Below, one piece after another: positions 35,511-43,926 of a stretch of DNA of 64,000 nucleotides. How positions within the stretch are numbered: position 1 is the stretch's first letter; each line of letters opens with the position of its first letter. This DNA comes from Alistipes ihumii AP11. GTDB taxonomy: Bacteria > Bacteroidota > Bacteroidia > Bacteroidales > Rikenellaceae. Made by a program: the position numbers and the translations under genes. The notes beneath the pieces are model-generated. The model saw only the letters and a list, made by a program, of their open reading frames with translations. It had not been told where the DNA came from and ran no database searches. The stretch spans positions 1,736,001-1,800,000 of the forward strand of contig NZ_CP102294.1 of NCBI RefSeq assembly GCF_025144665.1, written 5' to 3'.

Positions 35511-35606
35511 CGGCTTTGTTTCGCGGTCATGCGGACTTTTCTTACGAAGCATCGGCGACACGTTACGCAGACTCTCCTCCGGAACGGGTCCGCACGCCCG
35601 GTCCGG

Positions 35607-38414
35607 CTATTTCTCGACGGCGATCCGGTAGACGCCCGAGCCGACATGCAGTTCGATACGTCCGTCCGTTCCGCTTTCGACGGCCATATCCTTGCGGCCC
35701 GATACGGGCTTGCCGCTCTCGGTGACTTTCGCCGGATCGGTCGCGGGCAGGCAAATACGGGCCGTAGCGTTGGCGGGTATTTCGATCGTCTGCACGAACT
35801 CGTCCGGCGCGTCCTTCCACTCGCTGCGGATCAGTCCGTAAGGCGAACGGAACGATACGCGGGCATCGCGCAGATCGCCTACGATCTGGGGATCGATCAC
35901 GATCCGCTTGTAGGCCGTCGAGCCGGACTCCTGCGAGATGCCTCCGATGCCGCTGAACAGCCACGAGTAGAGATGGCCGAGCATGCAGTGGTTGTGCGAC
36001 AGGTAATCGCGGCTCTGCCAAGACTCGGCCAGCGCCGTCTCGCCCATAGCGATCTGGTAGCCGTAGCCCGGCACGTCGTAACGGCTGTTCATGTCGAACA
36101 GTACGTCCGAAGCGCCGCGATCCTGCAACGTCTGCACGACGTAGCGGTAGCCGATGTCGCCCGCCGTCACGGCATTGCCGCGGCCGCGGATGTCGTCGAT
36201 CAGGTTTTTCAGCACGACCTCCTCGTACTGGGGTTCCGCGAGTCCCATGTAGAGCGCCATCGCGTTGGCCGCTTGGCTGTTGCGGTCGTACTTGAGCGTC
36301 CGGCGGTCGAAAAAGCGCTCGTTGAACGCCTTTTTCACCTCGGCGGCCAGCGATTCGTAACGCTCGGCGTCGGCCGTTTTGCCCAAATGCTCGGCGATCC
36401 GCCGCATCGTGCAGATATCGTAATAATAGATCGCCGTCGCGCTGACGCCGTTCGACGTCAGCTGCGAATGGGCCGGCTCGGCGGGACCTATGTCGCACCA
36501 GTCGCCCAGTCCGTAGGCCACGATATGTCCGTCGGCCTTCGACGACAGGTAATCGATGTAGTCCGCCATCCGGTCGTAGTTCTCGCGCATCGGCCGGTCG
36601 TCTCCGTACCAGCGGTAGAGGTAGTAGGGCAGCAGGATGAAGGCGCTGCCCCATTCCGGCGTGTCGAGGAATCCTTCGGCGAAGACGGTGTACTGCGGCG
36701 CGATGGTCGGAATCATTCCGTCCTCGTGCTGGGCCGTCGCCATGTCGCCGACGATTTTCGGATAAGCCCGCGAGATATCGTAGCCGTATTGGATCGACGG
36801 GCCGATCAGATGCGACTGCTCGAGCCAGCCGAGTTTCTCGCGGTGGGGACAGTCGGTGAATACGCTGGAAAAGTTGCTGCGGATAGCCCAGTCGATCAAC
36901 GTGTAGATTTGATTGAAAAGCGGGTTGGAGCACTCGAACGTGCCGACCTGCTCGGCCGAGTTGGTCGTGTGCAGCCCGGTCAGCTCGACGATCTCGGGCA
37001 GGCCGTTCGGATTGGGCTCGCCCTCGGGTACCGCACCCTCGACTTCCACGTAGCGGAAACCGTAGTAGGTGAACTGCGGCTGCCAGCTTTCGACGCTGCC
37101 GTCGCCGCGCGTCGTGTAGCTGAAGAACACCGGTCCGCCCGACGAACGCTGGTTGACCGTGCTGTCGGGGCGGCAGAGCTCGCCGGGAAACATCCTCACG
37201 GTATGCCGGCCCGAAGCGCGCACGCTCAGGCGGACGATGCCCGAGGCGTTCTGCCCCAGATCGTACAGGTAGTTGCCTTTCGAGTTGCGATATTTGCGGA
37301 CGGTCGGAACCCGCTGGCGGATCTTGATCGGCGTCGTGCGCTGCGAGCGCAGCGGGGAGTCGAACCGCGTGAGCACGGCGGCGCTCCACGAACTGTCGTC
37401 GAAGTCCGGCGAGGTCCAGCCGGCCTGCGCAAGGCCCGCATCGTAATCCTCGCCTCCGTAAATGCTCGAGAACGTGACCGGTCCAGGCGCCGCCTTCCAC
37501 GAGTCGTCCGAGACGACCGTCTGTCGCGTGCCGTCTTCGTACTCGATCTGCAGCTTGAAGATCATCTTCGGCGCTCCGTACGATCCGGCGAACTTGCTGT
37601 ACCGCTCGCGCGGGATGTTGAAAAATCCGTTGCCGAGCATCGCGCCGACCGCGTTGGCGCCCTGCCGAAGCCGGTCGCTCACGTCGAACGAAACGTATTG
37701 CACCTCCTTATCGAACTTGGTCCAGGCCGGATCGAGGAAGTGGTCGCCCGTCTTCTCGCCGTTGAGAAACAGCTCGAACTGGCCCAGTCCGCAGACATAG
37801 GCCGTCGCCCGCCGCACGGGCTTGTCGACCGTGAACTCGCGGCGCAGCAGCGGCAGCTTGTTCCGCCCGAACGGCTTGTTGCCCAGGATCGGGTTGTCGG
37901 GACCCGTGTCGAACGTGCCGTTGATGACGATCAGCGAGTCGACGTCCTCCTCGAGCGCGATCCACCGCGCCCCGGACCAGTCTTCGCGGTCGGGCAGCCC
38001 CATCGTGAAACGCTGCGCCGGACTCCACGCCGACGGCTTGCCGTCCGGTCCCCAGACGCGGACGCTCCAGTAATAGGTTTCGGCCGCTTCCAGAGGCTGC
38101 CCGTCATACGGTATCAGCAACGACTGTTCGCCGGGAACCTTGCCGCTGTCCCACATCGTAGCACGGCCGGCAGCGGCGTCCTTTTCCGTTCCGGCCACGA
38201 CGATGCGATAGGCGGTCTGCCGGCATCCGCGTTCGGGCGATACCAGTTGCCAACTGAAACGGGGCGACGGAGTTTCGATTCCGACCGGATCGGTCTCCTG
38301 CTCGCACTTGAGCGAGCCGAAGCCGAGGCCGGTCTGCGCCGCGAGCGGCGCGCAGGTTATTGCCATGAGCGTCAGCCACAGGGATGTCCGACGCGCAAAG
38401 GTCGTTTTTTTCAT
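35607..38414 (-). CDS. alpha-L-rhamnosidase, GH78 family
   Basis: A 935-residue secreted enzyme with a signal peptide (residues 1-26, 'CAPLAAQ'). Domains follow the GH78 order: N-terminal beta-sandwich modules ('SWQLVSPERGCRQTAYRIVV'; 'MGLPDREDWSGARWIAL'), then the (alpha/alpha)6 catalytic barrel with 'TDCPHREKLGWLEQ', then a C-terminal beta domain. GH78 enzymes remove terminal alpha-L-rhamnose from plant glycans, glycosides or bacterial polysaccharides. It stands alone, not in a SusCD locus, and has its own promoter. Confidence 0.9.
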   Translation of the reverse strand: MKKTTFARRTSLWLTLMAITCAPLAAQTGLGFGSLKCEQETDPVGIETPSPRFSWQLVSPERGCRQTAYRIVVAGTEKDAAAGRATMWDSGKVPGEQSLLIPYDGQPLEAAETYYWSVRVWGPDGKPSAWSPAQRFTMGLPDREDWSGARWIALEEDVDSLIVINGTFDTGPDNPILGNKPFGRNKLPLLRREFTVDKPVRRATAYVCGLGQFELFLNGEKTGDHFLDPAWTKFDKEVQYVSFDVSDRLRQGANAVGAMLGNGFFNIPRERYSKFAGSYGAPKMIFKLQIEYEDGTRQTVVSDDSWKAAPGPVTFSSIYGGEDYDAGLAQAGWTSPDFDDSSWSAAVLTRFDSPLRSQRTTPIKIRQRVPTVRKYRNSKGNYLYDLGQNASGIVRLSVRASGRHTVRMFPGELCRPDSTVNQRSSGGPVFFSYTTRGDGSVESWQPQFTYYGFRYVEVEGAVPEGEPNPNGLPEIVELTGLHTTNSAEQVGTFECSNPLFNQIYTLIDWAIRSNFSSVFTDCPHREKLGWLEQSHLIGPSIQYGYDISRAYPKIVGDMATAQHEDGMIPTIAPQYTVFAEGFLDTPEWGSAFILLPYYLYRWYGDDRPMRENYDRMADYIDYLSSKADGHIVAYGLGDWCDIGPAEPAHSQLTSNGVSATAIYYYDICTMRRIAEHLGKTADAERYESLAAEVKKAFNERFFDRRTLKYDRNSQAANAMALYMGLAEPQYEEVVLKNLIDDIRGRGNAVTAGDIGYRYVVQTLQDRGASDVLFDMNSRYDVPGYGYQIAMGETALAESWQSRDYLSHNHCMLGHLYSWLFSGIGGISQESGSTAYKRIVIDPQIVGDLRDARVSFRSPYGLIRSEWKDAPDEFVQTIEIPANATARICLPATDPAKVTESGKPVSGRKDMAVESGTDGRIELHVGSGVYRIAVEK

Positions 38415-38438
38415 CGTTTCGGTTTGTTAGTCCGGGGA

Positions 38439-38470
38439 TAAAAATAGTTTTTTTAGGCGGGATTTCCAAC
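38439..38470 (-). promoter_or_regulatory. promoter of GH78 gene
   Basis: GTTG (38470-38467), 20 nt, TATTTTTA (38446-38439) on the minus strand, 24 nt before the start codon. It is the same pattern as upstream of the pectate-lyase-fold gene. Confidence 0.5.
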
Positions 38471-38722
38471 CGCCGGGACAACGGCTGCGACAGGCCGGAC
38501 TGCCGGTGCGGGGCAATCCTTTGTCCTTATCGTCTCCCGGACGGTCCTGACAAAACATCAGGCTCCGCACGTTGAGATCGGGAATCCGCACGACGCAGCC
38601 TGATTTTTCCGAGTACGGCGCCGGGAATGCCGTCCACGCATCGAAAAGCTGAAATATATCATGTCTTTCCCGTTACGGATCGTATTTTTCGTATATTCAA
38701 ATGAAAATAGCAATCAGACGAA

Positions 38723-39184
38723 ATGGAAATCAGGCGATACAAGTCCGTAAATTTAAGGCAGATATCCCGGTTGTTCTATGAAACGGTCCACGCCGTGAAC
38801 ATAAAGGATTATACCAAAGAACAGGTAAATGCGTGGGCGACGGGTCGTATCGACTTGAAGGAATGGGACGCCTCGTTTCAGAGACATATTGCCTACGTCG
38901 TTACGGGAAACGATTTGGTCGTAGGTTTCGGAGATATCGATAGAACCGGATATCTGGACAAACTGTTTGTCCATAAGGATTTTCAAGGCCGAGGCATAGC
39001 AACCGCAATATGTGACCGGCTCGAAAACGAAGCCGAAGTGGAATGCATCCGCGTTCACGCTTCGATTACGGCAAAATCTTTTTTCGAAAGGCGCGGCTAC
39101 CGAGTCGTCAAGCGACAGGAGGTCGAAAGACAAGGCGTGCTTTTAACGAATTATATCATGGAAAAGTATTTGGCTCTCCCGTAA
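38723..39184 (+). CDS. GNAT family N-acetyltransferase
   Basis: A 153-residue cytoplasmic protein. The acetyl-CoA site is the 'VHKDFQGRGIATAICDRLE' motif (Q/RxxGxG/A form, residues about 90-108). 'FFERRGYRVV' comes near the end, as usual for GNAT enzymes of the YafP/PhnO-like group. The acceptor substrate is unknown. This is the last gene of ordinary composition before the AT-rich island, separated from it by about 240 nt containing a run of nine G. Confidence 0.82.
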   Translation: MEIRRYKSVNLRQISRLFYETVHAVNIKDYTKEQVNAWATGRIDLKEWDASFQRHIAYVVTGNDLVVGFGDIDRTGYLDKLFVHKDFQGRGIATAICDRLENEAEVECIRVHASITAKSFFERRGYRVVKRQEVERQGVLLTNYIMEKYLALP

Positions 39185-39426
39185 CTCGGTCGCATACGAA
39201 TTCCCCGCGCTGTCTTCCGCCGGTAGTTCGTTATGCTTCCGCCGGGCCGATCGCTGTCGAAACCCCGGTCGTTCGAGAATCCTGCGGTTTCGGGGGGGGG
39301 AGGTGTTGTACGGGATTTATTACCGGTTTGAGGTCACGAATACTTTGTTTCGGCTAAGGCGATAGCAATCTTATGTCTGTCGGTGTATTCGATTGATATA
39401 CTGACAAATGAACCTGATGAAAGATG

Positions 39427-39513
39427 GAAATGCCGTGCCTATGTCGTGTCTGTTAAAAACGAACGCTCGACTTATGAAAGGCCAAGCGTTTGAAATGTTG
39501 CTTTGTATCCCCC
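39427..39513. repeat. att-like degenerate direct repeat of tRNA-Arg 3' end and terminator
   Basis: The segment from 'AAATGCC' through 'AAGCGTTTGAAATGTTGCTTTGTATCCCCC' (its main stretch at 39484-39513) aligns in the same orientation with 42663-42756. The latter is the terminator and last nucleotides of tRNA-Arg. Several small gaps and substitutions separate them. I read it as the distal attachment-site remnant of an element that inserted at the tRNA-Arg 3' end. Confidence 0.6.
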
Positions 39514-39667
39514 AACAGTTCCGACGCAGGTGAGTTCGCTGTCTTTGCATCTTACATATTTTACAATAAATCAATCATATGCAAATTTTATCCATGCGCG
39601 ACCATTGCCGTTCGACGCATGGAAATGACCGATTCGTTTTAGGTTGCAACAACTAATAGTTTGTATG

Positions 39668-39883
39668 ATGAGCAGTGTGAAAGCCGTCTTTCGACAAGAC
39701 AAAACGAATTGCCGTGGCTTCCGTGTATCTCCGTATTACCGTAAATCGATCTACAAAGGTATTCCCTGCGTAGCGGTCTCGCCCGACGATTGGGACGATA
39801 AAACGGAAAAAGTCGAACGGATCGGTAATTATCGAACATGGAGATGCTGGATAATCGTCATAACGTTTACGAATGAAAGATAA
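39668..39883 (+). pseudogene. site-specific integrase N-terminal remnant
   Basis: A 71-codon frame that begins 'MSSVKAVFRQDKTN' and continues '...YYRKSIYKGI', '...VAVSPDDWDDKTEKVE'. This is the layout of the arm-DNA-binding N-terminus of Bacteroidetes tyrosine integrases (xLRxDKxN ... S.GI.V.P.DWD...). The sequence stops making sense after about residue 52, and the SAM-like and catalytic domains are absent. It lies about 155 nt inside the att-like repeat, where an integrase gene is expected. Confidence 0.5.
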
Positions 39884-40214
39884 GATAGCAAGAATGGGAT
39901 TATCTTATTGATTGTCATAGCTAAAAAAACATATTATTTTAATCAAGGCAAAGAATGATGATTTTCATGGCAGGACCAATAATTCGATGTCAAGCTGATA
40001 TTGAAAGGACCGAATTCGATCTTGACAACGATGAGAAAGAAAAAACAAACCGGACCTTATCCTTATCTGTTATGAATCAATATACTCAAGTGTTTTCTCT
40101 GTTCGTAGATCCGCTCATGACAGTGCCGATCTGCGGATTGTCGTATTCCACGGACCTTATATGATTTTTATTGTCAAATGTTCGGCCGGTATGAGTCTTG
40201 CAATATTTTGATTT
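39884..40214. other. AT-rich island sequence, no gene supported
   Basis: About 330 nt downstream of the integrase remnant and behind the 3' end of the helicase gene. A 69-codon plus-strand frame at 39955 has no recognisable features. This is probably eroded element DNA. Confidence 0.4.
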
Positions 40215-42128
40215 TCAAGAATTGATAGAGTTCGCAAACGGATGGTGTAATGAATGAAGGGATGTACCGTCCTTATTCAGTCCTATGCGTTTTTTAAAAT
40301 ATTCGCGAGTCTCCATATCCGTACAATAAATATAACACCCCTTCATGCCTCTTGTCATAAGAGTCTTATAGGTATTTTTAATAATCGCTCTCAGAGTTCT
40401 TTTTGCAGATTCTTTGTCCTCCATCATGAGCTTTTTCCACCCGAAGATACTCCGGTCCATTGTTGACCGCGCAGCAGGATTAACTTGGACAACTCCGTTA
40501 CGGACAATCAAATCATTGCCGATTATTACACCTATGTAATCTACTTCCAAACCCTGACATGTGTGAATACACCCTACTTCATTAATTGACGTAGGATCAA
40601 TAATCCATTTTGATCCGTAAGTTTTAAGATTCCATTTCATTCGAAAATTATCTTCCGGAATGACAATATCGTATGCATTCGGATCTTTGTCGCTTACCCA
40701 ATCCCAGCAATAACCTGCCACCAGTCTTGCTTTGTTGTTGATCTTGTTTTTTTCGAAAATGACATCGCGCAGTTCGGATGCAGAGTCATAAATTCGGAAA
40801 TCGTAATCGGTCCCGCTAAGATCATAATTGGCTGTTTCACGTATACTAAGAACATTGTCAAGCCATGCCAGATATCCATCTGCACCATTACATCTGAATT
40901 GTGAACCTAATTCTCCTTCCGTTACTGTGCTTCCGCATTCCTGAGCGATACGACGAATGTTATCAATTGTACCGTAATCATCTATATGGACTCTCTGATC
41001 CTCGTCTATGAAAAATATGGAACATAATGAAGTTGAAATTATTTCCCGTATTTGATTATCCCCCTGTTTTAAGAAACCGGTCTTTTCTGTGAGCCTGTGA
41101 GCCTCATCTACGACAAGAGTCCTGATTGAGTTTTTAGGAGCATTTACGAACGAGCCGCTTCCGACGAATATTTTTTTCAAAGCTACAAGCGGCTGGTCAC
41201 GGCATAGCATTTCAAAATAAACTTCACGAGGAGCACTCGTTTTGGTAACATATTGAGCCAGCTGTCCTCTTTGAATAAGATCAACAAGGAGGTTTATCGC
41301 TACGACTGATTTGCCCGTCCCCGCTCCACCTTTCACTATAAAAACATTCTTACTTTCGGGGGTAGAACAAAATGCCAATTCCTTTGCCCGTTCGAAAACG
41401 ACTTTCTGCTCTTCGATCATGATAAATTCACGATTGCCCTTGAATATGGACCGGAGTGCGCTGGAAAGTGTTTTCGAAGGTCTGATCTTTCCATTGTCTA
41501 TTCTGGAAACAATATTGGACTTGTCCCCCTTTTTGATGTGTTTTTTTATGAAATTACGAAGCTTGAGAGCGTCCGAGCTAAAATACAGGGGGGCCTCCCG
41601 AATATAATTGTCGTAAAAATTATTGGAGATAATACCGTCGTCCGAGTAATTATGGAGATATGCGCAAGGATATACTCCTATCATCTCATCTTCGATAGCG
41701 GCACTAAAAAATTTGAGTAAACATGCGTACGAGTATGCTTGGTAAGAAGGATGGGTGGTATTTACCATATGCCCCCCCAACAATGTTTTGACAATACCGT
41801 CCTGTATTGTTGTTTCACAATGTTGCCATTGTTTCAACTCAACGATTATGATATTGTCGTTCTTTCCGTCTGAACCCGCTATAATGAAGTCGATTCTTTT
41901 GGCTGTATGAGGAATATGATATTCGATTGAGATGCCGGCATCATCAGGAATGCTCGGATCGTTTAGTACTCGTTCCATAAATCCCAACGAGTTTCGAAAT
42001 GCTCTGAACTCATTATCCGATGTTCTTTTTGATGTTTTTTTGTAAAGCTCTTCCTCTACGATGACGGCTATGCGATCTTCAAAAACGTCTTTACGGAATT
42101 CGGCTTTGGTACGATGATATATAATCAT
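40215..42128 (-). CDS. nuclease-helicase-like protein: PD-(D/E)XK + DUF2075
   Basis: A 637-residue cytoplasmic protein. The N-terminus has a PD-(D/E)XK nuclease signature, Asp80 then Glu97-Leu-Lys99 ('RIDFIIAG...IIIVELKQW'). From about residue 240 it is a superfamily-1-like ATPase of the DUF2075/Schlafen-group-3 type: Walker A GGAGTGKS (267-274), Walker B DEAH (341-344), then 'FFIDEDQRVH', 'GSQFRCNGADGYLAWL' and a C-terminal helicase block near 'CIHTCQGLEVDYIGVIIG'. It overlaps the MazG-like gene by 4 nt (ATGA). The gene is AT-rich and lies in the tRNA-Arg island. A role in phage defence is inferred, not shown. Confidence 0.85.
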   Translation of the reverse strand: MIIYHRTKAEFRKDVFEDRIAVIVEEELYKKTSKRTSDNEFRAFRNSLGFMERVLNDPSIPDDAGISIEYHIPHTAKRIDFIIAGSDGKNDNIIIVELKQWQHCETTIQDGIVKTLLGGHMVNTTHPSYQAYSYACLLKFFSAAIEDEMIGVYPCAYLHNYSDDGIISNNFYDNYIREAPLYFSSDALKLRNFIKKHIKKGDKSNIVSRIDNGKIRPSKTLSSALRSIFKGNREFIMIEEQKVVFERAKELAFCSTPESKNVFIVKGGAGTGKSVVAINLLVDLIQRGQLAQYVTKTSAPREVYFEMLCRDQPLVALKKIFVGSGSFVNAPKNSIRTLVVDEAHRLTEKTGFLKQGDNQIREIISTSLCSIFFIDEDQRVHIDDYGTIDNIRRIAQECGSTVTEGELGSQFRCNGADGYLAWLDNVLSIRETANYDLSGTDYDFRIYDSASELRDVIFEKNKINNKARLVAGYCWDWVSDKDPNAYDIVIPEDNFRMKWNLKTYGSKWIIDPTSINEVGCIHTCQGLEVDYIGVIIGNDLIVRNGVVQVNPAARSTMDRSIFGWKKLMMEDKESAKRTLRAIIKNTYKTLMTRGMKGCYIYCTDMETREYFKKRIGLNKDGTSLHSLHHPFANSINS

Positions 42129-42454
42129 AGTTCGGTGTATTTTTTTGCAATTCCTTTTGATTTGTTTACAGGATATTTCACCGCATTCTCTTCGATTTTG
42201 TCAAAAATAATCTGCTTCACGTCGAAACCATATTTTTCCGCGATCAGAAAGGCGTAATTCAAGACATCCGCCAATTCCTTTTTCACTTGTTCCCGGTCCG
42301 CTTCTTCAGCAGATTTCCAAAGGAACAGTTGATTTAACTCTGCGGCTTCAATGGATAGTGCCAATGCCAAATCTTTGGGATTATGAAACTGTTCCCACTC
42401 TCTTTCGTTCCGGAACTCTATTATCTTGTCAATAATTTGATCTATATCATTCAT
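42125..42454 (-). CDS. MazG-like nucleotide pyrophosphohydrolase
   Basis: A 109-residue all-alpha protein with the metal motifs of the MazG/dCTP-pyrophosphatase fold: EAAE at 36-39 and ELAD at 60-63 (E-x2-E...E-x2-D). Such enzymes cut dNTPs or other NTPs to the monophosphate and pyrophosphate. Its length fits the small single-domain group (RS21-C6-like). It is the first gene of a two-gene operon; its stop overlaps the start of the nuclease-helicase gene. A consensus -7 element and a perfect palindrome lie upstream. Together they suggest a regulated nucleotide-depleting or nucleotide-sensing module. Confidence 0.87.
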   Translation of the reverse strand: MNDIDQIIDKIIEFRNEREWEQFHNPKDLALALSIEAAELNQLFLWKSAEEADREQVKKELADVLNYAFLIAEKYGFDVKQIIFDKIEENAVKYPVNKSKGIAKKYTEL

Positions 42455-42476
42455 GGTTAAATATATTTGGTTTATA

Positions 42477-42484
42477 CAAAGATA
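42477..42484 (-). promoter_or_regulatory. -7 element of MazG/DUF2075 operon
   Basis: TATCTTTG on the minus strand, 22 nt before the MazG-like start codon. The position expected for the -33 element is occupied by the palindrome at 42497-42512. Confidence 0.5.
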
Positions 42485-42496
42485 ATCATCGAATAC

Positions 42497-42512
42497 TATC
42501 GAAGCTTCGATA
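42497..42512. promoter_or_regulatory. 16-bp perfect palindrome, candidate operator
   Basis: TATCGAAGCTTCGATA is its own reverse complement. It begins 12 nt upstream of the -7 box of the MazG/DUF2075 operon, where RNA polymerase would contact the -33 region. That is an ideal place for a dimeric repressor or activator. Confidence 0.5.
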
Positions 42513-42694
42513 TTCTTTTATTTTTATCGACGGTAAAAATAAGTTTGCCATTGGACGAAAGACAAAATCTTACGAATAAAGTTGAACAAGCCGAGTTGGC
42601 TCGTCATGTTATCCGTCGAAAAATCACCGGTGAATCGCTTGACAAATTTTTTGAGAAAACAAAAATGCCATGTTTTACCTGTGTCGTACCTGTT

Positions 42695-42736
42695 GAAAAA
42701 AAACAAACGCTCAACTTATTATAAGTCAAGCGTTTG
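42695..42736 (-). terminator. terminator of tRNA-Arg
   Basis: On the minus strand a 16-bp stem with two mismatches and a 1-nt loop (42704-42736) is followed by eight T. It lies 13 nt after the tRNA 3' end. Its stem sequence is partly repeated at the left end of the island. Confidence 0.75.
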
Positions 42737-42749
42737 AATCGTTGCCTTG

Positions 42750-42821
42750 TACCCCCGACGGGAATCGAACCCATATCAACAGAACCGGAATCTGTCATTC
42801 TATCCATTGAACTACGGAGGC
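42750..42821 (-). tRNA. tRNA-Arg (anticodon CCG)
   Basis: Acceptor GCCTCCG/CGGGGGT pairs with two G:U pairs. Anticodon stem ACAGA/TCTGT holds loop TTCCGGT, giving anticodon CCG, and the T-loop is TTCGATT. Discriminator A is at 42750; CCA is not encoded. The AT-rich island adjoins its 3' end. Confidence 0.92.
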
Positions 42822-42837
42822 AGAATCGTACAGCGCA

Positions 42838-42869
42838 CAAAGTTGCAACATTTTCGGCGTTATTACAAA
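42838..42869 (-). promoter_or_regulatory. promoter of tRNA-Arg
   Basis: TTTG (42869-42866), 20 nt, CAACTTTG (42845-42838), one base off the TAnnTTTG consensus, 16 nt before the tRNA 5' end. Confidence 0.55.
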
Positions 42870-43162
42870 TTTTTGTGCTTTTCTCCGCGGAAAAAGAACG
42901 TGAAAACTATCTACAAGGTGGTTGCCGGTGCCGAAAGCCTGCGGAAAAGTTCTTCGCATCGTTTTTGTATCAAATCTTGCTCGATGCCTCGTGTCATCTT
43001 GCTGTGCGGGCGCTCTTTAGAGGCCGGATGGCTTGTGATAATCATTGATTTTTGAATTCAATACGCTGATTTGTAACAAATTGAATGCATTGTAGCATGG
43101 CGTGGACGCTGTTTGGCCCCGCGGAGTCCGTCAGGCGGATATTACAATAAATTATTTAAATC

Positions 43163-43196
43163 GTTGCTATATATCGGAACAAATAATGTATTTTTG
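43163..43196 (+). promoter_or_regulatory. promoter of S24-like regulator gene
   Basis: GTTG (43163-43166), 22 nt, TATTTTTG (43189-43196), an exact -7 match, 20 nt before the start codon. Confidence 0.5.
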
Positions 43197-43216
43197 CATT
43201 AATAAAATGACACACC

Positions 43217-43849
43217 ATGCTGGATACATGGCATAGGCTAGAGCGCGTAATCAAATGGACAGGCCTTTCCGTCAACTCTTTTGCACTCAATATAGGGTTG
43301 AAACGGAGCGAGAACCTGTATCAAATCAAAAAAGGGAACAACGGGATCAGCCGGGATCTGGCTACGTTGATCACCACCAAGTATCCTTCGGTGAGCAAGG
43401 CGTGGCTTCTGACCGGCGAAGGCGAGATGTTCGTCGAGCAGGTAGCGGCCTCTGCTTCTCAGGCAGGCGTCCCCTATTACGGCATGGATATTCTGGCGGC
43501 CGTCGACGAGACGGTCCTGCCCTCGCCGCAGTTTTACATCAGCATTCCGATATTCGACAACTGCGATATCGCCGCCCAGAACATCGGGACGGCCATGCTG
43601 CCCGAGATCGCGCCCGGAGCGATCGTGATTCTCAAGCGCTGGAATGTCGAGTCGATCGTGCCCGGCGAGTCCTACCTGGTAGTGACCGAGCAGTTCAAGG
43701 GCATCCGCGCGATACGGGCCGGGAGCAACCCCTCCGAGCTGCTGCTGCTGCCCGCCAATACGCAGCAGTACGATCCGATCGTCATCGGCAAGTCCGATAT
43801 CGTCAAGCTGTTCATCGTACAAGGCATTATCGTGAAGAAGAATCTGTAA
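43217..43849 (+). CDS. XRE/S24-like (LexA-fold) transcriptional regulator without Ser nucleophile
   Basis: A 210-residue protein. Residues about 5-65 form a helix-turn-helix ('SVNSFALNIGLKRSENLYQIKKGNNGISRDLA'; landmark 'LKRSENLYQIKKG'). Residues about 105-205 resemble the S24/LexA C-terminal domain. The self-cleavage loop, normally GDSMxP, reads 'GTAMLPEIAPG' (124-134), so Ala126 replaces the catalytic Ser. The protein therefore probably does not autocleave and is a constitutive or ligand-sensing regulator. Targets are unknown. The next gene, riboflavin synthase, starts 77 nt downstream. Confidence 0.8.
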   Translation: MLDTWHRLERVIKWTGLSVNSFALNIGLKRSENLYQIKKGNNGISRDLATLITTKYPSVSKAWLLTGEGEMFVEQVAASASQAGVPYYGMDILAAVDETVLPSPQFYISIPIFDNCDIAAQNIGTAMLPEIAPGAIVILKRWNVESIVPGESYLVVTEQFKGIRAIRAGSNPSELLLLPANTQQYDPIVIGKSDIVKLFIVQGIIVKKNL

Positions 43850-43926
43850 TTTTTTCGTCGGCAGGCCATGCGGAGTGACTTTCCGAAGCGGTTCGCGCCC
43901 GATGACATAAAAACCAACAGCAAGCC

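Noticed and set aside
35529-38441. 970-codon plus-strand open frame
   Set aside because: Exact antisense shadow of the GH78 gene; no start signal or family resemblance.
39292-39300. Run of nine G as a phase-variation tract
   Set aside because: It lies outside any supported reading frame and not in a recognisable promoter.
39955-40164. 69-codon frame in the island as a third system component
   Set aside because: On the opposite strand to the operon, no domain, no start signal; likely eroded sequence.
42467-42724. 85-codon plus-strand frame running into the tRNA-Arg terminator
   Set aside because: It starts inside the MazG operon promoter region and ends in the tRNA terminator; no recognisable features.
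43000-43100. Possible FMN riboswitch for the riboflavin synthase gene
   Set aside because: No conserved RFN element was seen here or immediately upstream of 43927.
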